Shown: positions 9,301 through 17,431 of the stretch, one piece after another
Layout of the letters: each line of letters opens with the position of its first letter
Numbering within the stretch: the stretch's first letter is position 1
DNA from: Methanotrichaceae archaeon
GTDB taxonomy: Archaea; Halobacteriota; Methanosarcinia; Methanotrichales; Methanotrichaceae
DNA: 64,000 nt
Assembly (NCBI GenBank): GCA_016927425.1
Contig: JAFGMR010000021.1
Coordinates: 26,679 to 90,678 of the forward strand
Direction of reading: 5' to 3'
Notes under the pieces: model-generated
Told to the model about the DNA's origin: nothing
The model's database searches: none
What the model saw: the letters and a program-made list of their open reading frames with translations, nothing else
Program-made: the position numbers and the translations under genes

Positions 9301-10995
9301 GGCCAGACGACGCGTGAGATTGACCAGACAATGCGTGCCCTCGATGCAGAATATATCGAACCGGGACCTGGAAACGATCCCATACGCAATCCCGAGGCGC
9401 TGCCGACCGGCAGGAACTTCTATAGCTTCGACCAGAGAAAGTTCCCTGATGAGGAAACCACAATCATGGGAGAAATCCTCGCAAACCAGCTGATAGAGGA
9501 TTATATCAATAACAATAACGGCACATATCCGGAAAAAGTGTCTTATACCCTCTGGGCCATGGAGACGATGCGCCATCACGGGCTGATGGAAGCTCAAATA
9601 CATGCACTGCTTGGCGCAAAACCCATACGAAGCAATGGAGTGATCACCGACTTTGAAGTCGTCCCGCAGGAAGAGATGAACCACCCAAGGATAGACGTGA
9701 TAATTCAATCTTCCGGACTGTACAGGGATACGTTCCCGTACCAGCTTGAGCTGATCGATAAGGCTATCCGAACGGCAGCGGAGCTCAACGAGACCAATGA
9801 GACGAACTACGTCAGATGGAACTCGATGAAGATGGAACATGCTCTCATTGCCAGCGGTTACAATAATAGCACAGCACATTATATATCTAGATCGAGGATA
9901 TTCAGCGAAGCACCTGGAGCTTATGGAAATGGAATGCCTGAAGCAATAGCTGCAAGCGATACGTGGGATAACGAATCCAAACTCGCTGACCTATTTATAT
10001 CCCGAACGTCTCACATCTACGGAAAGGATATGTGGGGCGATTGCTACGAAGACGTTTTCACGATGAACCTGATGGATGTGGATGCGGCCATACATAGCGA
10101 CTCTACAAACCTATTCGGGATTATCGATGGCGATGACTATTACGGTTACCTTGGAGGGATCGAGCTTGCAGTACGGTCATTGACGGGGAAGGAACCAGCG
10201 ATGTACATAGCCAGCTTGGAGAGCGTTGACAATCCCCAGATCATAACGCTCAACGAGGCCTTCAGAACTGAGCTGAGGTCGAGATACTTCAATCCAAGAT
10301 GGATAACGGGGATGATGGAATGTGACTATGCTGGTGCAAGACAGTTCATGAAATTCGCCGAGTACATGTGGGGGTGGGAAGTGACGACGCCGGACATGGT
10401 CACAGACTCGGACTGGGATGAGATCTACGACATCTACGTCAACGACAAGTACGATCTCGGCCTGGATGAGTTTCTCAAAACCGAGAATCCCTATCAATAC
10501 CAGTCCATCACAGCGCGAATGATAGAGGCCGCGAGGAAGGAACACTGGGGTGCGTCCGATGAGGTGCTCAAGAGCCTTGCGGAGGAATACACCGAGTCCG
10601 TGGCCGAGAATGACGTGACCTGCTGCCATCACACCTGCGGCAATCTGCTGCTAAAAGAATACATGAAGGGGATAATATCTGGCACGGAGCCTGAGAAGTC
10701 CAACCCAAGCAGCAGGAGCGGGAGTGGGTCCAGCAGCCACCCCTACGTTCAAGGCAAGACCACGTTTGGCACCTCCAACCAGACCCAGTTGGCCAGCGTA
10801 GGGACCTCGATCCCTGAAGATCCGGATCCAGTTGAGGAGAAGACCGAGTCGACGAGCGAAGACGTGAGTGGGTTTGTGATGGAGAATGCAAAGGAGAATG
10901 GCAGCATGCCATCAATATCGGGGGCTCCTCTTATCGGCATCGCCCTCGTGCTATTCATCCTTGTGGTCATAGGGGTGGGGTTCAAGAGGAGGTAG
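6310..10995 (+). CDS. Secreted, membrane-anchored CobN-like chelatase (second paralogue)
   Basis: This 1561-residue protein starts at ATG 6310, chosen over an upstream in-frame TTG at 6295 because GGTGAT precedes it and a signal peptide (LLLLAALLIGAPFASLA) then fits. There is no PQQ or DUF4430 module. Instead, two similar Rossmann-like CobN N-terminal modules occur in tandem (about 70-220 and 225-365). The CobN core carries the canonical HFGTHGTQEWFPGK near residue 749 and CCHHTC near 1438. A Ser-rich linker, the motif SISGAPLIG shared with the first paralogue, one membrane helix and a KRR tail end the protein. Sequons are frequent. The paralogues could be two surface versions of a cobalt/tetrapyrrole chelatase subunit. 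No ChlI/ChlD-type AAA partner is visible here. Confidence 0.85.
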   Translation: MPWRITDQSLMPLLLLAALLIGAPFASLAEMDGSSEESPDTNSTIVQEDVGIVNYSENGSEPSPYLLGVLNFNKSKKLLFVLGTDFNEISLKKAASHPSIASELNVTIFTRNDTLPDEMSFSDYAVVFMESQDEAVVNGWNASINDSKLIGVRFIGYNLSSNITAPNVDLSSANYTDIERYWVQGGDGNMENMLRFVGQKFCGSWADETVSEPLLLRSKIGITYITNSQTNIYYLNKVLSERGVIKDLFNVTVMDGMDGEEVAAKLSNLSDQDVVILHMIGYIELSKFKDILLNAKAAGTQIGLNSTSDAYGISTIDLSGPPYNEINNYIYRDGYANMENFLRFIGAKNEDVYIEYKLAAAPSIPDHGIYHPDAFPRIFKDSAEYLEWYADNGYDETAPTIGIIATNNIVKDPLFATADDVIIRNLESKGCNVIYTTYKVCADDVDYFTRNGKVLVDCIISLKGFGLNYGDQEKGVEYLKKYDVPVLKAVQDPSQTPSQFNESARGLGMIMISFQVIQPEIDGCTDYIWVSGYVKDPATEQDYYEPLMPQVNWLCDRAISWANLGRCNNADKKVSIIYYNHEGGKNDIGASYLDISSSFTLLLERMRTDGYDIGNGSIPNGSELIDLFIESRNVGTWAPGELEKVVNSGNVTLVSVDDYLFWYNTLPNSTRSDVEATWGKAPGDIMVYEGSFVIPTVQFGKVNFIPQPSKAWLSDESLIYHNKSIPPTHQYLATYFWINNVYDADAIIHFGTHGTQEWFPGKEVGLSRYDYSAILVNDTPVIYPYIMDNVGEGTQAKRRGNAVIIDHLTPPIIEAGIYGDLAAMHEKIHNYGDAKVANDSAMMALYRNSIIGLYENLSMENDLGVTPDELRALQDDEFGNFIGNNVHNYLHKLQSTLMPYGVHIFGLGPKDEKLVSMVKSMLRSDFVYHIYDAIPQDDGDEEDWRDAANAYAIELLNATLLDGKNVSAAQLDVLNLTNADENITADLHLALEYSNQLGQTTREIDQTMRALDAEYIEPGPGNDPIRNPEALPTGRNFYSFDQRKFPDEETTIMGEILANQLIEDYINNNNGTYPEKVSYTLWAMETMRHHGLMEAQIHALLGAKPIRSNGVITDFEVVPQEEMNHPRIDVIIQSSGLYRDTFPYQLELIDKAIRTAAELNETNETNYVRWNSMKMEHALIASGYNNSTAHYISRSRIFSEAPGAYGNGMPEAIAASDTWDNESKLADLFISRTSHIYGKDMWGDCYEDVFTMNLMDVDAAIHSDSTNLFGIIDGDDYYGYLGGIELAVRSLTGKEPAMYIASLESVDNPQIITLNEAFRTELRSRYFNPRWITGMMECDYAGARQFMKFAEYMWGWEVTTPDMVTDSDWDEIYDIYVNDKYDLGLDEFLKTENPYQYQSITARMIEAARKEHWGASDEVLKSLAEEYTESVAENDVTCCHHTCGNLLLKEYMKGIISGTEPEKSNPSSRSGSGSSSHPYVQGKTTFGTSNQTQLASVGTSIPEDPDPVEEKTESTSEDVSGFVMENAKENGSMPSISGAPLIGIALVLFILVVIGVGFKRR

Positions 10996-11192
10996 AGAAT
11001 GTCTCCTTCCAAAGCCCATTTCCCCTAACACCTCTTTTTTGAATACCACCCTTTCACTGCGGCCCGACCACCTATCGCAGGGGCCTTCTCACTAGCTCAC
11101 ATAGGATTATGCAAGTCGAGACTAATCAGCAAGCCCCGGCCGCATAATTCAGCAAAGGGCCAACGCATAGGGTCGCCCCTTCGATCGATCCA

Positions 11193-12422
11193 CTACAGTA
11201 TCCCGCTTAGCATCTGGGTTGGATCCATCAGCCCCAGCCTCTTCCATATGATGTAGATCCCAATGAACGTCCCAATCGTCGAGCCGATGTTGGCAAGGGC
11301 TGCCACCAGGATCACTCGGAAGAGCCGGTTTCCCCTCATCTCCTGGAAGGTCTCGCACTGGGCAAGGCGCTTCATATCGGCGACGGTCGGCGTCCTCTTC
11401 CAGGCCTCCACCATGCCTGCAAACCAGCCTGCAGCAACCATGGGATTGATGGAGGTGAGCCATGCCACCATGAAAGCGGTCAGCACGGAGAGGGGATGGC
11501 CGCGGGCGATTATGACGCCGAGCGCGGCGAGGAATCCGTTTACGAGGAACCAGATGGCGAAGGCGAGAATCAGGTTCTGCTTGGAGACCCCTGATAGGAG
11601 AACAAGGCCGATTGTCCCAAAGATCAGCAGCATCACAAGCGCCCCGAAGACCCTTGCAGCCGTGATCCTGCTCTTCTTCTTCTCCCGCAGGGCCTCGAGC
11701 TCCGGGATCTCGTCGGGATGGGCCAGATGTCTCGTAATACCCTCTCTATGGCCTGCGCCGACCACGGCAAGCACGCTTCCCTGGGATGAGAGCCCTATCA
11801 GGTTCCGGGCGATGTAGGCGTCCCTCTCGTCGACGAGGACCCCTGCTGCCCTTGGAGATATCTTTCGAAACTCGGCGATGATCTGGGAGACGACGTCCTC
11901 TTCTGTCACCTTGTCGATCTCGATCTGATCGTCCCCCCACCCAAACGCTGCCGGAATCAGGCCGAAAGCCAGCTTGAGCTTCTCCACGATGCCCATGGAG
12001 GACCAGAACCGCTGAATGGTGATCCCTATATCGCGATCCACCAAGGCTATCCTGAGGCCCAATCTGCGGCTGGTCTCGATCGCTGCGAGCATCTCCGCCC
12101 CGGGCTTGACCCCCATCTCTGTGCCTATCCTCTTCTGGATATAGGCGAGCAGCCACTGGACGAGCAACGTGTAGATTTTGCCGCCGCTCAAGAGCTCGCT
12201 GATCTTGATCTCCTCAGCATCCTCTTGCCCGGTGAGGGCCTTGTACCTCCCAGGACAGAGCTCGACTGCCACAATGTCCGGCCGCATCTCCTCGATCGCC
12301 CTCGTGACCTCGGCGACGCTCTTCTCGGATACGTGGGCAGTGCCCACTATCGCTATCCTGTTCACTCCATCATTCGTAGGCCTTGCCTGGATCTCCTCCA
12401 GGCCAACTAAATCGTCCTGCAT
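11193..12422 (-). CDS. TraB/PrgY family membrane protein
   Basis: The 409-residue protein opens with the TraB-domain signature (IVGTAHVSEKS at ~26-36, then VAVELCPGRYKAL) and has a later conserved RDAYIARNL and VVGAGHREGI. The C-terminal ~130 residues contain several hydrophobic helices (for example ALVMLLIFGTIGLVLLSG), so it is an integral membrane protein. TraB proteins resemble the TIKI/PrgY group of putative metalloproteases; the biochemical role in archaea is not established. The start at 12422 overlaps the stop of the upstream protease gene (TGATG), so the two are probably co-translated. An in-frame Met at 12443 is less likely because it lies further inside the upstream gene. Confidence 0.85.
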   Translation of the reverse strand: MQDDLVGLEEIQARPTNDGVNRIAIVGTAHVSEKSVAEVTRAIEEMRPDIVAVELCPGRYKALTGQEDAEEIKISELLSGGKIYTLLVQWLLAYIQKRIGTEMGVKPGAEMLAAIETSRRLGLRIALVDRDIGITIQRFWSSMGIVEKLKLAFGLIPAAFGWGDDQIEIDKVTEEDVVSQIIAEFRKISPRAAGVLVDERDAYIARNLIGLSSQGSVLAVVGAGHREGITRHLAHPDEIPELEALREKKKSRITAARVFGALVMLLIFGTIGLVLLSGVSKQNLILAFAIWFLVNGFLAALGVIIARGHPLSVLTAFMVAWLTSINPMVAAGWFAGMVEAWKRTPTVADMKRLAQCETFQEMRGNRLFRVILVAALANIGSTIGTFIGIYIIWKRLGLMDPTQMLSGIL

Positions 12423-13531
12423 CAGGTGCCTCTCTCCGAGCAAAGCTCGATGGCCCTGACCAGGTCCTCCCTGGATATAATCCCAACCAATCGATTGTCC
12501 TTCAGCACGGGAAGCCTTCTGATGCTCTGGGCGGTCATCTTCTTCATGGCCGCCGAGGCCTCATCCTCTGGCCCGATTACATATATCGTTCTCGTCATAA
12601 CCTGCTCCACTGTTGTAGATTCCCGTTGATCTTCGGGCACGCGCAACAGGTCGGTAATGGTCACGATGCCTGTGAGGACCGAGCCATCCACAACCGGGTA
12701 GCCCCGGTGTTTCTCTTGAAACATTATTTCCATCAGCTGGCGAAGCGTCATCTCGGAGCCCACCGTTCTGGGATCAAAGGACATGATATTCTTAACGCGT
12801 ATCCCCTCCAGGCTGACGTCGATCGTGGTTACCCTCTCCTCCTCAGAGGCTCCCATGTATATGAAGAGGCCCACTATGAGGACGAGGATGTTCAGCGAGA
12901 ATAGGCCCAACATGGTCATCATGAGGGCGAAGATCTTTCCAATGGCAGCTGCCCTCCTCGTTGCGGTTACATAGGGCATCCATGTGGCAAACCATGCCCG
13001 AAGGACGCGACCCCCGTCCATGGGAAAGGCTGGCAAGAGGTTGAATCCCATCAGTATGAGGTTGATCACTCCCAAGGTCCAAAGAAATATGGAGAAGGGA
13101 TGCTCTTCCCCCATGAGGGGGGCGATCTGCGTGTAGAGTACGATGAGGATCAAGCCCAGGAGCCCGCTGACGAGGGGGCCAGCGACTGCCATCTGCAGCT
13201 CCATGCGCGGGTCGCGCGGGATCTCCTCCATGGAGGCGACACCGCCGAAGAGGTAGAGGGTGATGCTGCGGATGGCAATGCCGTACCGCCTGGCGATGAA
13301 GGAGTGCCCCAGCTCGTGGAGGCCCACGCAGGCGAAGAGAAGTATGGCGAAGGCGAGCGAGTAGATCCACTTGGTGGGCTCGGGGACTGCCCCGAACCCA
13401 TAGAGCTTGCCGAAGACGGGCTCGCTCACCTGCCCGAATATGTAAGCCACCCAGGGTATTATGAGCAAGAAGGTCAGGTGGAGGCGAACGGGTATGCCCG
13501 CGATCCTCCCGATCTGGAAGGCGAAGTTCAT
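12422..13531 (-). CDS. M50 site-2-type intramembrane metalloprotease with CBS pair
   Basis: This 369-residue protein has the zinc motif HELGH (in GLHELGHSFIARRYG) in one hydrophobic segment and the third ligand in NLLPAFPMDGGRVLRA, both diagnostic of site-2 proteases. Roughly four to six membrane segments precede a tandem CBS pair (about 240-365), which usually binds adenosine nucleotides and tunes activity. The start at 13531 (MNFAFQIGRIAGIPVRLH) matches the family; an in-frame codon seven residues upstream is possible. It overlaps the TraB-family gene by TGATG. A role in regulated membrane proteolysis is inferred from the family; no substrate is evident. Confidence 0.9.
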   Translation of the reverse strand: MNFAFQIGRIAGIPVRLHLTFLLIIPWVAYIFGQVSEPVFGKLYGFGAVPEPTKWIYSLAFAILLFACVGLHELGHSFIARRYGIAIRSITLYLFGGVASMEEIPRDPRMELQMAVAGPLVSGLLGLILIVLYTQIAPLMGEEHPFSIFLWTLGVINLILMGFNLLPAFPMDGGRVLRAWFATWMPYVTATRRAAAIGKIFALMMTMLGLFSLNILVLIVGLFIYMGASEEERVTTIDVSLEGIRVKNIMSFDPRTVGSEMTLRQLMEIMFQEKHRGYPVVDGSVLTGIVTITDLLRVPEDQRESTTVEQVMTRTIYVIGPEDEASAAMKKMTAQSIRRLPVLKDNRLVGIISREDLVRAIELCSERGT

Positions 13532-13612
13532 GCCCAGGGATTGTCGGGGCAATTAATAGCTTTTATCACGAAACCGCCCCCACTATCGCATTGCATTTCA
13601 CGATCCACCCAC

Positions 13613-14092
13613 TCATCCGCTCCTCGGCTCTCCGCCATTCGACCTGCCCTTGCTACCCATGATGAAGGCAAAGTCCCCGGTCCTATTGGTGTCCACGCCG
13701 TTTGGATAGCGCGAATAGGTGAACGATGTCGCGTCCTCATCGCTCAGCCGATGTGTCCTGTCTACCTCCGCCCCGGAGGAGTCGAGGAGGATCACGGTTC
13801 CGTTATAGTCCATGGTCCATGTCGGGACACAAGTGGCGATGTAGTACCCATTCGATGCGATGACATTACCCTCGGGCAAGGGAATCGTTCCCTGCCAGGG
13901 CCCTTCCATTATGACCACAGCCCATCCACCGATGCTCACATTCTCCTGGCCGTTGTTGTAGAGCTCCACCCACTTCTCCCCATCTCCGGGGGGGTTGAGT
14001 TCCACCTCGTTGATCACAACAGCGGCAGTGCCCAAGCCCGCCGCTGCCAACAGGAAGAGGACGACAAAGCCCTCTGAATAGATAGATCTCAT
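13613..14092 (-). CDS. Secreted lamin-tail-domain protein
   Basis: A 159-residue exported protein with an N-terminal signal (VVLFLLAAAGLGTAA) followed by one lamin-tail domain. Visible landmarks are VVINEVELNPPG, KWVELYNNG, IGGWAVVI and a later TRYPNG/SRYPNG-type segment near the end. The lamin-tail fold is an Ig-like beta sandwich common in secreted nucleases and surface proteins; alone it suggests binding or adhesion. It lies 24 bases after a paralogue of the same length and order, so the pair probably arose by tandem duplication and forms an operon. GAGAGG upstream supports the start. No anchor is seen. Confidence 0.8.
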   Translation of the reverse strand: MRSIYSEGFVVLFLLAAAGLGTAAVVINEVELNPPGDGEKWVELYNNGQENVSIGGWAVVIMEGPWQGTIPLPEGNVIASNGYYIATCVPTWTMDYNGTVILLDSSGAEVDRTHRLSDEDATSFTYSRYPNGVDTNRTGDFAFIMGSKGRSNGGEPRSG

Positions 14093-14116
14093 GGTAATCA
14101 GCCTCTCGTATGATGC

Positions 14117-14587
14117 TTAACCTTGCCTCCCAAGCGTATTGGGATTGCCCATCGTGGCCATCATATAGCCCCAGTCGCCGGAGTTTTCGGTATCCCTGCC
14201 ATCTGGGTACCTGCCCCATGTGAGGTCATTTCCGAGTAGGTCGCTCCGCGAGGGGGTCTCGTCCACCTTATTGCCATCTGAGTCGTAGAGTACGGCGAAT
14301 CCGCTCTCCAGATGCGGCCATGTGCGCTCTCCGTGCATCACCAGGTACCCGTGTCCGCTAATGGTTGTGCCCGTGGGAATGGTCCTTGGGCCAAGCCAGC
14401 TGCCGTCGGTTATGGTCACCGTCCAACCGCTTACATCTGCAGGCATGTCATCTGTGTTGTAGAGCTCTACCCACATCGTGGTGTTATCTCGAGGATTCAT
14501 CTCCATCTCGTTGATGACTACGTCGGCCAGGCCAGGGCAGGCCAGCACCCCCAATCCAATGATCAGGGCCAGATCGATAGATCTCAT
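14117..14587 (-). CDS. Secreted lamin-tail-domain protein (paralogue)
   Basis: A 156-residue exported protein with a signal peptide (LALIIGLGVLACPGLA) and one lamin-tail domain: DVVINEMEMNPRDN, MWVELYNTDD, VSGWTVTI, and a TWGRYPDGRDTENSGD segment near the C terminus. It is the first gene of a two-gene unit with the neighbouring paralogue; both begin MRSI. GGAGATGAG just before the ATG is a fitting ribosome binding site. Function is unknown; surface adhesion or structural use is only inferred. Confidence 0.8.
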   Translation of the reverse strand: MRSIDLALIIGLGVLACPGLADVVINEMEMNPRDNTTMWVELYNTDDMPADVSGWTVTITDGSWLGPRTIPTGTTISGHGYLVMHGERTWPHLESGFAVLYDSDGNKVDETPSRSDLLGNDLTWGRYPDGRDTENSGDWGYMMATMGNPNTLGRQG

Positions 14588-15009
14588 GATCTCATCTCCG
14601 TTAGGTATAAGGGATCTCCTGACCTCTCTTTCTCCCGATATATGAATATATCATCGAGTCAGTTCCTGGGTAGTGCATCTTTTGCTGGTTGGTATTTAGC
14701 GCAAATGGTCTCAGCACAGCCATTGGTCTTCGGTTAAGACCGCCTCTGATTGAATTGGGTTTACAGACTTAATCGCAACATTGGTTCTCGACGTGGGAAA
14801 TGAGTCAAGTGAAGTCGTTTTCCTCAAAACGACCCTACTACTATGAATCTCAAATTGTAAAATTCATAGTGTCATATATTTACATAATTCCCTTAACCGA
14901 TGACCAATGAGCTGCAGTCAAGACTATCGTGCAATGCTGAGATCTCCGATTTCCTGGATCGAAAGCATTAAACCTTTTTACTGCAGCCTTCAGGATCGGA
15001 CCAAATTCC
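14588..15009. other. AT-rich intergenic region with two perfect inverted repeats
   Basis: No gene is recognised. GTCGTTTT (14814-14821) pairs perfectly with AAAACGAC (14826-14833) around a 4-base loop. ACTATGAAT (14840-14848) pairs with ATTCATAGT (14862-14870). The base composition becomes clearly more AT-rich than in the flanking genes, marking the left side of a probably acquired segment. Confidence 0.6.
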
Positions 15010-15222
15010 ATGAAAATCTCGCGAATTCTCGCTCATCCCAAGTCTGGAAGCTTCAACCATGCTTTCGCTGAGGCGGCCAGGGAAACCCTGAAAAGCTGCG
15101 GCCACCGAGTCGCCTTCTATGACCTTTACGGGAAACGATTTGATCCCAGATGTTTCAAGAGCGATCGCCCGCCGCGCCGAGCGGCAGGCGGTGCGTTTGT
15201 TAAAATGGAAACAAACCAATAG
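15010..15222 (+). pseudogene. N-terminal relic of a flavodoxin-like NAD(P)H:quinone reductase
   Basis: The first ~48 residues (ILAHPKSGSFNHAFAEAAR, then GHRVAFYDLYGKRFDP) match the start of the MdaB/KefG-type NAD(P)H dehydrogenase (quinone) family. That family normally runs to about 180-200 residues with flavin-binding loops. After the FDP segment the similarity stops and the frame ends at residue 70, so most of the flavodoxin fold is missing. It looks like a truncated remnant directly before the nicotinamidase fusion. A functional short protein is unlikely. Confidence 0.65.
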
Positions 15223-15333
15223 CGTAGTGTTGCGAGAGCGGTGCGAGAAAAGAGCGATGAGTCCACATCCAAGGAGAAATCCGCGCCAGGGCTTCGGAGG
15301 ATCAATTTCAATTCGTCAGGAGATGTTGTACAT

Positions 15334-17001
15334 ATGACCTCATTAAAATTAAAAAAGGCTCTTTTGGTGGTTGACGTCCAAAATGATTTTTGTCCCGGTG
15401 GCGCTTTGGGCATTCACGATGGTCACAAGATCATCCCTATTCTTAACAAGTACATTAAGTTTTTTAATAAGGAAAATTTTCAAATTTTTGTGACGAGGGA
15501 TTGGCATCCCAAAGTCACTAAACATTTTAAACAATTTGGCGGGGTATGGCCCGAGCATTGTGTCGAGGGGAGTCCAGGAGCTCAGTTTCATCCTGACCTT
15601 GTGTTTCCGAAAGAAGGCTTGGTGATGTCCAAGGGCATGGATCCAGAAAAAGACAGCTATTCGGCCTTCCAAGCTACAGATTTAAGCGGAACGGTATTAG
15701 CGAATTTATTGAAAAATTCTGGAGTTACGGAGATCTATATCGGCGGGCTAGCTACGGATTATTGCGTTAAATATTCCGCGTTGGATGCACTTAAAGAAGG
15801 CCTGAAAGTCTTTATATTGACCGATGCCATCGCCGGCGTGAACTTGCAACCAGAGGATTCTAGTATCGCTTTGGATGAGATGGTTAGCCGTGGCGCTAAA
15901 GACACAATCTTCGAAAAGGTAATGATGGTTTCATCACAACAATACTCGCCGACAATGACTACGGATTACAGCCAGATTTCAGATACGGCCCGTGCGGTGG
16001 ATGCAGAGGTACTGCCCAGGATGGCGTCTTACATCCGGCGTATATCGCCGCAGATCGCCGCCATGAGCACCGACGAGGTATTTGTGATCGCCGATTACGG
16101 CGCCGCAGACGGCGTGAATTCGAGCGAGTTGTTTGAAGCAGTCATCCGCCAGATTCATGGAGTGAATCCCACGCTGACCATTAAATTAGTCTATATTGAT
16201 CTGGCGGATCCGGCGAATTTCGAGACGTTCTGGGCAACCTCGGCATTAGCGAAATTAAAGCACGTAGAGGCCCAATACATCCAGCGGTCTTTTTATGAAC
16301 CATTTCCTGAGATAACAGGCAAACTCTGGATCGGTTTTTCCTCCACTGCGCTGCACTGGCTGAATGCCAAAACGGTTGGACCTGATTATTTTCAGCATCC
16401 TCTCTGTATACAGCCCAACCAGTTGCCTGATTCGGAACGTAGAAAATTTGCGGAAAAATGGAAAGTGGATTGGCGGTCGTTTCTGCATGAATGCTCGACG
16501 TCGCTGGTTAAGGGGGGAGCTTTGTTCTTTGCCAACCTTGCCAATCTGGGGGACGACCGATGGCCGGCGTCGCCGGGATATAACAACCTCAGGGACATTT
16601 GCCAAGAGTTATGTGGGGAGAAAAAGCTTTCCGAAGCAGAGCTAAACGCTATTTTCATACCTGATTACTTTGCCACACCCCATGAAATGTCAAGTTTGAT
16701 GGATGAAGATGACCTTAGGTGGTGTTTTGCCGTCAACGCCTGTGATCCCTTGATCGTCCCATGCGCCTATTTTACCAAGGCGCAGGATAAGCTGGACGAC
16801 CCACAGGAACGGTCCACGCTTGCCGCTACCCTGGCCCATGTAGTCAGGGCCTGGAGTGAATCGTCGATGCGAATCGGACTTCACGCAGACAACAAAGACC
16901 TGATCGAAGACATTTATCGACGGCTGCGGGACAAGTTCTATGAAAAACCCGAGGGCTTGCCTTATCAATATAGCCTGCTCGAACTGATAAAAAAGACATG
17001 A
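15334..17001 (+). CDS. Nicotinamidase fused to SABATH-type carboxyl methyltransferase
   Basis: The 555-residue protein is continuous in one frame. Residues 1-210 form a PncA-type nicotinamidase: catalytic Asp14 (VVDVQNDF), metal ligands in DWHP (Asp56, His58), Lys100 (VMSKGMD) and Cys144 (GLATDYCVKYS). Residues ~215-555 resemble the SABATH methyltransferases: a motif I-like VIADYGAADG, YIDLADPANFETFW and the family-typical GFSSTALHWLN. Nicotinamidase makes nicotinate; SABATH enzymes methylate small carboxylic acids with SAM, so methyl nicotinate (or another nicotinate conjugate) is the inferred product. The start at 15334 follows CAGGAGA at proper spacing and begins right at the amidase fold; longer in-frame starts upstream look non-coding. 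The gene is AT-richer than its neighbours, suggesting transfer. Confidence 0.85.
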   Translation: MTSLKLKKALLVVDVQNDFCPGGALGIHDGHKIIPILNKYIKFFNKENFQIFVTRDWHPKVTKHFKQFGGVWPEHCVEGSPGAQFHPDLVFPKEGLVMSKGMDPEKDSYSAFQATDLSGTVLANLLKNSGVTEIYIGGLATDYCVKYSALDALKEGLKVFILTDAIAGVNLQPEDSSIALDEMVSRGAKDTIFEKVMMVSSQQYSPTMTTDYSQISDTARAVDAEVLPRMASYIRRISPQIAAMSTDEVFVIADYGAADGVNSSELFEAVIRQIHGVNPTLTIKLVYIDLADPANFETFWATSALAKLKHVEAQYIQRSFYEPFPEITGKLWIGFSSTALHWLNAKTVGPDYFQHPLCIQPNQLPDSERRKFAEKWKVDWRSFLHECSTSLVKGGALFFANLANLGDDRWPASPGYNNLRDICQELCGEKKLSEAELNAIFIPDYFATPHEMSSLMDEDDLRWCFAVNACDPLIVPCAYFTKAQDKLDDPQERSTLAATLAHVVRAWSESSMRIGLHADNKDLIEDIYRRLRDKFYEKPEGLPYQYSLLELIKKT

Positions 17002-17431
17002 GGAGAAAGGTTGAAATTTGATTGACCTTTCCCATTTTTATATACCTTGACATTGTCATATATTACTACCATCATTATAAATCGCTTTCGGGTAGATATT
17101 TCTTCGATGATGCGACTCTTGGTCGTGATTTTGAAATAGGTTGGAGTTTCCATAATCCGTCTGCAGCTTGCGATCTCATAAAAAGTCATTACGAGGGATT
17201 CTCTGGGAGAATCGATATCCATTGATGCCGTATTCCAAGGCAGACCCAAATTCCAACCCATAACGAATTCACGACCGCCGAATTGACCATCTCGATATTA
17301 CCAGCCAGATGAGGAGCCTCCTCCAATCAGGCAGACGATTTGTGTTGAGGTCTATACATACAAAAAATATTAATACTTATCACCACAAGGTTTATCGATG
17401 AACGCGGAGCTAGTTTCGCGAGGAGGCGCAA
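17002..17431. other. Intergenic AT-rich region
   Basis: No recognisable gene. An open stretch at 17022-17225 has no family resemblance and unusual composition. A short GAGGAG/CTCCTC inverted repeat lies near 17312. A promoter for the next gene occupies the right end. Confidence 0.4.
17366..17375 (+). promoter_or_regulatory. Putative TATA box
   Basis: AATATTAATA within an AT-rich block, about 65 bases before the next start codon. The leader would contain AGGAGG (17421-17426), five bases before ATG 17432. Confidence 0.4.

Noticed and set aside
518..10995. Magnesium chelatase (BchH) for chlorophyll
   Set aside because: No other chlorophyll genes, an archaeal setting and CobN-type motif; BchH likeness is only superfamily level.
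13100..14077. Plus-strand frame of 325 codons
   Set aside because: Antisense to the M50 protease and a lamin-tail gene; no recognisable domain.
15241..15333. Longer N terminus for the nicotinamidase fusion
   Set aside because: The added residues are polar and foreign to the fold, and a good ribosome site stands before 15334.
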